Below the pieces are notes generated by a model. That model had not been told where the DNA came from. It saw only the letters and a program-made list of their open reading frames with translations, and did not search any database. From NCBI GenBank assembly GCA_002367815.1, contig DFDG01000051.1:1-5896 (forward strand): 5,896 bases of DNA, read 5' to 3'. The stretch is from Opitutaceae bacterium UBA3033. GTDB taxonomy: Bacteria; Verrucomicrobiota; Verrucomicrobiia; Opitutales; Opitutaceae. The position numbers were made by a program, and so were the translations under genes. Positions 1 through 4,617 of this stretch are shown in pieces (position 1 is the first letter of the stretch; the number at the start of each line of letters is the position of its first letter).

Positions 1-1017
1 TTTTTCCGCCAAACCCAATTTCACCTCACCCTCACCTTCTCTCAATGCATCGAGTAAACGTGTTATTTGTTCGGTGGTCATCGATACATTACCCAACATC
101 TCGGTGCTGCCACCCTGGGCAATGGCATTCAACAACGCGGAACGCACATGAGCCTGCAGATCAGACAGCAATCTCACCAAATCGCGCCCGGCCGCATCAC
201 ACTCATCCACGATCGCGACGATCTTCTGATGGTCACTGGTGGCCATGGCCCCGGCTAGTTCGGCTACTTTTTCCGCCGAAACCAAACCATACACATCGAG
301 CACATCTGGCTCGGTGATTTCTGCCCCACAGAATGAGATCATCTGGTCAAAGATCGACTGGGCATCGCGCAACCCACCGTCGGCCATCCGGGCAATACAG
401 GCCAGGGCCGGGGCCGATACACTTATTTTCTCATCCTCCGCAATCTGTTGCAGGCGACCCACGATCAAGTCTGGGGGAATAGGTTTGAGGTCAAATCGCT
501 GGCAGCGGGAAAGGATGGTCGGCAGCACTTTTTGCACATCGGTCGTGGCAAAAACAAATTTCACATGCTCCGGCGGTTCTTCCAAAGTCTTAAGCAAGGC
601 ATTGAAGGCCTGATTCGAAAGCATGTGGACTTCATCGATTATGTAGACCTTGAACTTGCCTTGGGTAGGTGCATAGCGCACGTCGTCACGCAGTTCCCGG
701 ATCTGCTCCACCGAATTATTGGACGCACCGTCGATCTCGATAACGTCCAAGGAAGAACCGTCCCCGATGGATTTTACAATCGGATCATTGACGTCAAAAT
801 CCGCATTGGGCCCATCGGTGCAATTCAGAGCCTTGGCGAAAATACGCGCCGTTGAAGTCTTGCCCGTGCCGCGAGGACCCACAAAAAGGTAAGCATGGGC
901 GATGCGGTTTCGGCTGATCGCGTTTCTTAAAGTTCGCACCACATGATCCTGCCCTACCACATCGGCAAAGGTTTGGGGCCGCCACTTGCGGGCGATGACT
1001 TGATAGGCACTCGACAC
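1..1017 (-). CDS. dnaX: DNA polymerase III subunit gamma/tau, N-terminal 339 residues (runs off the left edge)
   Basis: This is the AAA+ clamp-loader ATPase that loads the beta sliding clamp and, as tau, couples the replicative polymerases. The reading frame is open from the start to the window edge. Visible landmarks are the N-terminal YQVIARKWRPQTFADVVGQ block, Walker A GPRGTGKT (residues 47-54), Walker B IIDEVH (126-131), NALLKTLEEPP (139-149), the sensor-1 region FVFATTD (154-160) and the SRC arginine-finger motif (170-172). The start is GTG at 1017-1015. An in-frame TAA lies only two codons upstream (1026-1024), so no earlier start is possible, and there is no Shine-Dalgarno sequence. 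The usual four-cysteine zinc module after Walker A is degenerate: C66 remains, but the other three positions appear to be D75, D78 and V81. The C-terminal domains and any tau/gamma frameshift site lie outside the window. The gene lies 55 bases downstream of the SRP RNA and may share its transcript. Identification is very secure. Confidence 0.97.
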   Translation of the reverse strand, partial: MSSAYQVIARKWRPQTFADVVGQDHVVRTLRNAISRNRIAHAYLFVGPRGTGKTSTARIFAKALNCTDGPNADFDVNDPIVKSIGDGSSLDVIEIDGASNNSVEQIRELRDDVRYAPTQGKFKVYIIDEVHMLSNQAFNALLKTLEEPPEHVKFVFATTDVQKVLPTILSRCQRFDLKPIPPDLIVGRLQQIAEDEKISVSAPALACIARMADGGLRDAQSIFDQMISFCGAEITEPDVLDVYGLVSAEKVAELAGAMATSDHQKIVAIVDECDAAGRDLVRLLSDLQAHVRSALLNAIAQGGSTEMLGNVSMTTEQITRLLDALREGEGEVKLGLAEK

Positions 1018-1032
1018 GTTGGGTTAGCAGAA

Positions 1033-1051
1033 GCCCGATTTCAAATAGGGC
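1033..1051 (-). other. Small hairpin in the dnaX 5' region
   Basis: Read on the minus strand, GCCC-T-ATT and AAT-C-GGGC form a stem of four GC pairs, one mismatch and three AT pairs around a 3-base loop. It lies between the SRP RNA 3' end and the dnaX start. The following bases (TTCTGCTAACC) are only weakly T-rich, so it could be a poor terminator, an RNA processing signal or a leader structure of dnaX. No function can be assigned. Confidence 0.3.
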
Positions 1052-1058
1052 AAAGCTG

Positions 1059-1079
1059 AAAATAATAAAAGTGGCCAGG
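1059..1079 (-). terminator. Possible terminator of the SRP RNA: terminal stem strand plus T-rich tract
   Basis: The 3' strand of the SRP RNA closing helix (CCTGGCC, minus strand) is followed within two bases by TTTTATTATTTT (1070-1059). A GC-rich helix followed by a T-rich run is the layout of an intrinsic terminator. The run is interrupted by A residues, so termination may be partial and allow read-through into dnaX. Confidence 0.4.
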
Positions 1080-1168
1080 CACTCCACGGCACTGGAAGAA
1101 CGTCGTTGCCGTTGCTACCTTCCGGTCCTGGCGGAGTTCACGCGCCTACCCATGCATGGCACCTGGCC
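1073..1168 (-). ncRNA. ffs: Signal recognition particle RNA, small bacterial (4.5S-like) type
   Basis: This is the RNA scaffold of the bacterial signal recognition particle. It binds Ffh and FtsY for co-translational targeting of membrane proteins. The minus strand contains the hallmark domain IV segment GCCAGGACCGGAAGGTAGCA, that is, the GGAA tetraloop closed by C-G pairs with the flanking asymmetric-loop bases that Ffh recognises. The ends pair as GGCCAGG (1168-1162) with CCTGGCC (1079-1073), closing a single long hairpin of about 96 nt. This matches the small SRP RNA without an Alu domain. The ends are set by that closing helix and could be off by a few bases. It lies directly upstream of dnaX on the same strand, an arrangement known from several phyla. 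Confidence 0.93.
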
Positions 1169-1175
1169 GACGAGA

Positions 1176-1203
1176 AAGGTAGGTGCCTCATCGCGGCAAT
1201 CAA
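1176..1203 (-). promoter_or_regulatory. Candidate sigma70-type promoter of the SRP RNA gene
   Basis: On the minus strand, TTGATT (1203-1198, 4/6 to the -35 consensus) and TACCTT (1181-1176, T1, A2 and T6 of the -10 consensus) are separated by 16 bases. The -10 ends 7 bases before the predicted 5' end of the SRP RNA at 1168. That position is right for a transcription start. The hexamers are imperfect, so the call rests mainly on spacing. Confidence 0.45.
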
Positions 1204-1296
1204 CAGCAAACTGAAATTTTCGAAACCAGCGCCATGATGGCAGACTCAAATCAGACGAAATTCCACTACTCGAAACCCAAATGCCCCAAAACTATT

Positions 1297-1746
1297 TTAG
1301 AGGTCATTGGGCGGTGGTCCAGCGTGAGGTCGGGGCTCTCCATGAGGTGGGCGATCGCCACCTCGCCGCGTGCGATCTTTCCTCCAGCGGTCATTCATTT
1401 CCATCTTCAGTTCTTCAAGTCTGGTCATCTGCTCAGGCGTCAGCACTTTGGCGACTTGCTCGTTCATTTTTTCAGCAATCGCAATTGTTGCCTTGAAACC
1501 TGCGCTGCGCACCCGGCGCAATTCAGTTTCTGCGGTCGTCACGATCGGACGAATCTGGTCCAATTGATCGGGAGACAATTCAAGGCGATCCGCGTAACGG
1601 GTCAGAATCCTCGACGTAAACCGATCCATGGACGGGGATTGGTGAAATTTTTCCTTTATCACTCGCAGGGTGAGGAACCCCCCAAATACCGCTCCAGCCA
1701 GGAAGACCCCCAAGAACGCAAAAATGACTTTCCAGGGCTTATTCAT
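1297..1746 (-). CDS. Membrane-anchored Spy/CpxP-like (heavy-metal-sensor-type) protein, third gene of the sigma operon
   Basis: This 149-residue protein has one hydrophobic N-terminal segment (about residues 7-27), probably an uncleaved signal anchor with the rest outside the cytoplasmic membrane. The remainder is strongly helical and carries two spaced motifs, ELSPDQLDQI (56-65) and VLTPEQMTRL (101-110). These resemble the LTxxQ repeats of the Spy/CpxP/CnrX group of periplasmic stress chaperones and metal sensors. The last 30 residues are rich in Arg, Pro and Gly with two His. The start is ATG 1746-1744, because it puts the membrane segment at the N terminus and overlaps the upstream stop by 8 bases. 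A GGGGGCGAG stretch (1760-1752) just upstream can act as ribosome binding site. A longer frame to 1848 is open, but it would add an implausible Arg-rich extension. Family placement is by motif only; the exact function is unknown. Confidence 0.8.
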   Translation of the reverse strand: MNKPWKVIFAFLGVFLAGAVFGGFLTLRVIKEKFHQSPSMDRFTSRILTRYADRLELSPDQLDQIRPIVTTAETELRRVRSAGFKATIAIAEKMNEQVAKVLTPEQMTRLEELKMEMNDRWRKDRTRRGGDRPPHGEPRPHAGPPPNDL

Positions 1747-2053
1747 TGGTGCTCGCCCCCAAGACAATCGCCGCAGGATCATCGACCGTGAATAATGCAT
1801 CCTCCGAAACCACGTTCGTGGCTTGGGCGATGACAGAATAGTTTCCAACTATGCCCAGCACGGCCAATAAACATGAAAGAACGAGTGCCTTCATCGAAAA
1901 ACGCTCCATCAGCGACATCGCGGGCTGGTTCCGTTCAAATGCCGTTGCCGCAATCCGGGTGGCCAATCCATAGGATGCCCCCAACTCCTGATTTTGCGGA
2001 ACCTGACGGGCGGCGCTAATCAAACGCTGCCATGCCTTGTCTGTGTTTTTCAT
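1739..2053 (-). CDS. Small single-pass membrane protein, probable anti-sigma factor-like partner of the ECF sigma factor
   Basis: This 104-residue protein has a soluble N-terminal half and one transmembrane segment (about 54-75, MKALVLSCLLAVLGIVG and onward). A short tail of about 28 residues, acidic towards its end, is presumably extracytoplasmic. The N-terminal half has W8, an AWQRL..AAR stretch and ASYGLATRIA (26-35). From memory, this resembles a (P/A)-x-G-F-A-T-R motif in small proteins that follow ECF sigma genes in Verrucomicrobiota and Planctomycetota. There is no HxxxCxxC zinc anti-sigma motif. Its ATG overlaps the sigma stop codon as ATGA, so translation is likely coupled, and AAAGGA (2065-2060) gives a good Shine-Dalgarno sequence 6 bases upstream. 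Gene order, size and topology favour an anti-sigma role, but that is inference. Confidence 0.75.
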   Translation of the reverse strand: MKNTDKAWQRLISAARQVPQNQELGASYGLATRIAATAFERNQPAMSLMERFSMKALVLSCLLAVLGIVGNYSVIAQATNVVSEDALFTVDDPAAIVLGASTNE

Positions 2054-2640
2054 GATTTTTCCTTTCTCTGTAGAGATACAAAGAGTTTACGCAACTTCCT
2101 ACGTGCCCGGAATGCCCGCACTTTGACCAAAGATCCGTTCCACCCGGTCAATTCGCAGATTTCCGCAATGGTTTTCTGCTCCAAGTCCAAAAGCCGGATG
2201 ACCAGTTGATCTTCGGGTTTTAGCTGGGCCAGCAACTTGCCGACCAACTCATGAGCCGCCATGGCATCGTCTGGAGCCACATCATTGTCATTGGTCAGAA
2301 CTGTATCCAGGACCTCGGCCTCCTTGTCAGACAGATCAGCCCACCGGAATTCGGGTTTACGTTTTTGCGCCCGCAAATGATCAATACAGGTGGTCACCGC
2401 TATGCGTGAAACCCAATGCGGGAAAGGCACTGCCCCTTGATATTGATGGATGCGGGTAAACATCTTCATGAATATCTCCTGACTGAGGTCCTCCTCCAAA
2501 ACCCGGCGTGGTAGGTGTGACCGCACAATCCGGACCACCATGGGGTGCAAATGCTCGACGAGTTCACGCGCAGCCGCTTGGTCGCTCTGGCGCACACGCG
2601 CGAGGCAACCAGGCAAGTCGAACGACTCTGGGTCAGGCAT
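2050..2640 (-). CDS. ECF-family RNA polymerase sigma factor
   Basis: This 196-residue alternative sigma factor directs core RNA polymerase to a dedicated promoter set, usually for envelope or stress responses. Region 2 spans about residues 25-93: HPMVVRIVRSHLPRR, then EDLSQEIFMKMF (50-61, core-binding helix), then the W77-centred WVSRIAVTTCIDHLR stretch that contacts the -10. A variable linker (94-127) joins it to region 4 (about 128-190), whose helix-turn-helix TIAEICELTGWNGSLVKVRAFRARRKL recognises the -35. There is no region 1 or 3, and the length is typical of the ECF class. The ATG at 2640 fits the family N terminus, and no convincing Shine-Dalgarno sequence precedes it. The gene heads an operon with the membrane protein (4-base overlap) and the CpxP-like protein. 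The group number and target promoter cannot be told from here. Confidence 0.95.
   Translation of the reverse strand: MPDPESFDLPGCLARVRQSDQAAARELVEHLHPMVVRIVRSHLPRRVLEEDLSQEIFMKMFTRIHQYQGAVPFPHWVSRIAVTTCIDHLRAQKRKPEFRWADLSDKEAEVLDTVLTNDNDVAPDDAMAAHELVGKLLAQLKPEDQLVIRLLDLEQKTIAEICELTGWNGSLVKVRAFRARRKLRKLFVSLQRKEKS
2060..2065 (-). promoter_or_regulatory. Shine-Dalgarno sequence of the anti-sigma-like gene
   Basis: AAAGGA lies 6 bases upstream of the ATG at 2053, inside the last codons of the sigma factor gene. It is the clearest ribosome binding site in the window. It supports the ATGA-overlap start and suggests the second gene can reload ribosomes efficiently. Confidence 0.65.
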
Positions 2641-2646
2641 AAGGCA

Positions 2647-2675
2647 ATAAAAGTGTTCTCATACACATCTTACAA
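2647..2675 (-). promoter_or_regulatory. Possible promoter of the sigma operon, giving a near-leaderless mRNA
   Basis: On the minus strand, TTGTAA (2675-2670, 4/6) and TTTTAT (2652-2647, 4/6) are separated by 17 bases. The -10 ends only 6 bases before the ATG at 2640. A transcript starting at the normal distance would begin at or next to the start codon, in line with the missing Shine-Dalgarno sequence. A true ECF-type autoregulated promoter could instead lie further upstream (a GGAATAT element is at 2695-2689). Both are weak matches. Confidence 0.2.
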
Positions 2676-2698
2676 GACGGAGACCGAGATATTCCGGT

Positions 2699-2704
2699 TA
2701 CAAT
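2699..2704 (+). promoter_or_regulatory. Possible -10 element for the leu leader/leuA transcript
   Basis: TACAAT matches the -10 consensus at 5 of 6 positions and would start a transcript near 2711, about 40 bases before the leader peptide start. No good -35 lies 16-18 bases upstream, so an activator or a different promoter is possible. The element sits in an 8-base palindrome, ACAATTGT (2700-2707), that could also be an operator half. Confidence 0.2.
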
Positions 2705-2751
2705 TGTTCGATGACATATCGCTGACTTGACGTAAACGAACCGGCAGGTCT

Positions 2752-2820
2752 ATGTCCTCAGCCACGCTAATGCGAAATTTACTGCAGGTTCTACGACTTA
2801 CCACCGCGCACGATCTCTGA
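2752..2820 (+). CDS. Putative leucine leader peptide upstream of leuA (22 codons)
   Basis: A 22-codon reading frame ends 106 bases before leuA. Six of its 22 residues are Leu, with the core NLLQVLRL (residues 9-16) holding four Leu and one Val. An AGG (2746-2748) lies just upstream of the ATG, though its 3-base spacing is short. The Leu codons are CTA, TTA, CTG, CTA, CTT and CTC. By eye, none of the roughly 43 Leu codons of leuA is CTA or TTA, so the leader uses codons that should be rare. That is the pattern expected of an amino-acid-sensing leader, in which ribosomes stall on scarce charged tRNA-Leu and so change RNA folding and leuA expression. A second ATG at 2770 would give 16 residues but has no Shine-Dalgarno sequence. 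Such a short frame could also be chance; the position, composition and codons together make it credible. Confidence 0.6.
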   Translation: MSSATLMRNLLQVLRLTTAHDL

Positions 2821-2845
2821 ATCGCCCGCCGGGTTGATTGTGCGT
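2806..2845 (+). promoter_or_regulatory. RNA hairpin overlapping the end of the leu leader peptide
   Basis: CGCACGATC (2807-2815) pairs with GATTGTGCG (2836-2844) in an uninterrupted 9-pair helix including one G-U. A further G-U pair (2806/2845) can be added, and a CCC/GGG helix (2825-2827 with 2831-2833) caps it. The helix covers the last leader codons and, in its internal loop, the stop codon, so a translating or stalled ribosome would prevent it forming. That geometry suits a leader-controlled RNA switch, but no downstream U-run terminator is obvious. Confidence 0.4.
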
Positions 2846-2863
2846 TCCCCCTGCCGTTACTGC

Positions 2864-2880
2864 CACCGTAAATCGCGGTG
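2864..2880 (+). promoter_or_regulatory. Alternative downstream hairpin in the leuA leader
   Basis: CACCG (2864-2868) pairs with CGGTG (2876-2880) around a 7-base loop. The longer CGCGGTG (2874-2880) is also fully complementary to CACCGCG (2802-2808) within the leader peptide codons. Those bases overlap the 5' arm of the larger hairpin, so the pairings are mutually exclusive. The helix is short and no T-run follows it, so it is not a convincing intrinsic terminator. A pairing of this length can also arise by chance. Confidence 0.25.
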
Positions 2881-2926
2881 TTGAGTCAGTCCTTCCTATT
2901 TCGTTAATCCATTAGTCCGTTTCGTC

Positions 2927-4594
2927 ATGCAATCTGCACCTGTTACCAAATACCGACCTTTCCCACCGGTCGATCTGCCCAACCGCCAATGGCCCAGCCG
3001 CGTGCTGACCAAGGCTCCGATTTGGTGCAGTGTTGATCTCCGCGATGGTAATCAAGCCCTCGCCCAACCCATGAATGTCGAAGAGAAAATCGAATACTTC
3101 GATATGCTCGTCCAAATCGGTTTCAAAGAAATTGAAGTCGGCTTTCCTTCTGCTTCTCAAATCGAGTTCGATTTCATCCGCCGCCTGATCGACGAAAACC
3201 GAATCCCCGATGACGTTGCCATCCAAATCCTTTGCCAATGCCGGGAGGAGCTGATCTCCCGCTCGTGCGAAGCCATGCAAGGCGCGAAAAACGTCATCTT
3301 CCATCTCTACAATTCCACCTCTCCTGCCCAGCGCAAATATGTCTTCAACGCCACCAAAGAGGACATTATTGGCATCGCCAAAGCCGGCACCACTTGGGTC
3401 AAGCAATATACCCAAGCCCTGATCGACGAGGGCACCCATGTGCGATTTGAGTATTCCCCGGAAAGCTTCACCAGCACCGAGCTCGATTTCGCTTTGGAAA
3501 TCTGTGAAGCGGTGACGGATATCTGGCAACCGACGGTTAATAATAAGATCATCCTCAACCTTCCCGCCACGGTCGAATACACCACGCCCAATGTCCACGC
3601 CGACCAGATTGAGTGGATGTGCAAGCATTTGACCCGCCGCGAACAAACCCTGGTTTCACTGCACACTCACAACGACCGTGGCACCGGTATCGCTGCGACC
3701 GAACTGGCCATGTTGGCTGGGGCTGATCGGGTCGAGGGCACACTCTTTGGTAACGGTGAACGCACGGGTAATCTCGACATCGTCGTGGTCGCTTTGAACC
3801 TCTATACGCATGGCATCGACCCATGCCTGAATTTCACCAATATCAACGATATTCGGGAAGTTTATGAACGCTGCACCCGCCTCGAAGTTGGTGCCCGCCA
3901 ACCCTATGCCGGTGAACTGGTGTTCACGGCCTTCAGTGGGTCGCATCAGGATGCCATAAAAAAATCATGGGCGGTGCAAAAGCCGGACGAACCATGGGAT
4001 GTCCTCTACATTCCAGTGGATCCCGCCGATATCGGCCGCAGTTACAAAGCCATTATCCGCATCAATTCCCAATCGGGTAAAGGCGGTGTCGCTTACATTC
4101 TCGAAAGCGAGTTTGGTTACAATCTGCCCAAACTCATGCACAAGGAAGTTGGCCGCATGATCAATGTGCTCGCTGACTCCACTGGTCGCGAACTCACGTC
4201 GGCAGAGATCAACCAAGCCTTCGTCGATGAATATCTCGGGCGCACGGATTCGGTGGCGATCAAACAATTCCGCACCAACGAAACGGACAGTGCTGTCAGC
4301 TGTCAGGGCACGCTCATCATTGATGGACAAACTCATGAACTCAGTGCCGAGGGCAACGGCCCGATTGATGCATTTGTGCGATCTCTCAGCGGCACGACTC
4401 TGCCGAAATTTGAGGTGCTCTCCTACTCGGAGCATTCCCTCGGTCAAGGTGCGCAAGCGAAGGCCGTATCTTACATTCAAATTAAGGCCGATAACGGCCT
4501 CACGCTCTACGGCGCTGGCACGGACACCAATATCGAGCTCGCCTCGATCAAGGCCATCGTCAGCGCCATCAACCGCGTGCTGGCTAATAAATAG
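2927..4594 (+). CDS. leuA: 2-isopropylmalate synthase (long form with leucine feedback domain)
   Basis: It condenses acetyl-CoA with 2-oxoisovalerate to 2-isopropylmalate, the first committed step of leucine synthesis, in the cytoplasm. At 555 residues it is the long LeuA type seen in Mycobacterium. Catalytic features are DLRDGNQ (37-43, with the catalytic Arg and metal-binding Asp), HTHND (246-250, metal ligands) and GNGERTGN (275-282). A linker leads to the C-terminal LeuA allosteric domain (about 440-555), which keeps EGNGPIDAFVRSL (475-487) and GAGTDTNIELASI (529-541), so leucine feedback inhibition is probably retained. The start ATG at 2927 fits the usual N terminus (KYRPFPPVDLPNRQWPSR), but no Shine-Dalgarno sequence precedes it; the upstream 46 bases are about 70% pyrimidine. 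A leucine-rich leader peptide upstream suggests an additional layer of control by tRNA-Leu charging. rlmN follows after 23 bases. Confidence 0.97.
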   Translation: MQSAPVTKYRPFPPVDLPNRQWPSRVLTKAPIWCSVDLRDGNQALAQPMNVEEKIEYFDMLVQIGFKEIEVGFPSASQIEFDFIRRLIDENRIPDDVAIQILCQCREELISRSCEAMQGAKNVIFHLYNSTSPAQRKYVFNATKEDIIGIAKAGTTWVKQYTQALIDEGTHVRFEYSPESFTSTELDFALEICEAVTDIWQPTVNNKIILNLPATVEYTTPNVHADQIEWMCKHLTRREQTLVSLHTHNDRGTGIAATELAMLAGADRVEGTLFGNGERTGNLDIVVVALNLYTHGIDPCLNFTNINDIREVYERCTRLEVGARQPYAGELVFTAFSGSHQDAIKKSWAVQKPDEPWDVLYIPVDPADIGRSYKAIIRINSQSGKGGVAYILESEFGYNLPKLMHKEVGRMINVLADSTGRELTSAEINQAFVDEYLGRTDSVAIKQFRTNETDSAVSCQGTLIIDGQTHELSAEGNGPIDAFVRSLSGTTLPKFEVLSYSEHSLGQGAQAKAVSYIQIKADNGLTLYGAGTDTNIELASIKAIVSAINRVLANK

Positions 4595-4617
4595 TCCTCC
4601 GACTAATCTGACCGCGG

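Noticed and set aside
448..855. Open frame of 135 codons on the plus strand within dnaX
   Set aside because: It is opposite the Walker B and arginine-finger region of dnaX and shows no independent features.
794..1087. Minus-strand frame starting inside the SRP RNA and running into dnaX in another frame
   Set aside because: It overlaps the SRP RNA 3' end and the dnaX P-loop in a non-dnaX frame. The dnaX frame is clearly the conserved one, so this is neither a frameshift product nor a separate gene.
1225..1237. GCCATCATGGC-type palindrome downstream of the sigma operon as terminator
   Set aside because: It has only four to five pairs with a 1-3 base loop and no T-run after it on the minus strand, so it is too weak to call.
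1183..1791. Open frame of 202 codons on the plus strand across the CpxP-like gene
   Set aside because: The minus-strand reading has a membrane anchor, LSPDQ/LTPEQ motifs and a coupled start. The plus-strand product is low-complexity and also covers the SRP RNA promoter region.
1297..1848. Longer version of the CpxP-like protein starting at 1848
   Set aside because: It would place an Arg-rich, poorly hydrophobic 34-residue extension before the membrane anchor and overlap the anti-sigma-like gene by over 100 bases. The ATG at 1746 fits much better.
2864..2926. Classic intrinsic terminator for leu attenuation
   Set aside because: The only nearby hairpin has five pairs and is followed by mixed pyrimidine-rich sequence, not a U-run. 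I therefore list it only as a possible alternative fold.
2912..3646. Long open frame (244 codons) on the minus strand opposite leuA
   Set aside because: It is antisense to the well-conserved leuA catalytic domain, resembles no known family, and mirrors leuA codon positions. It is a coding shadow.
3965..4480. Open frame of 171 codons on the minus strand opposite the LeuA regulatory domain
   Set aside because: It is a shadow of leuA with no recognisable motif and no start signal.
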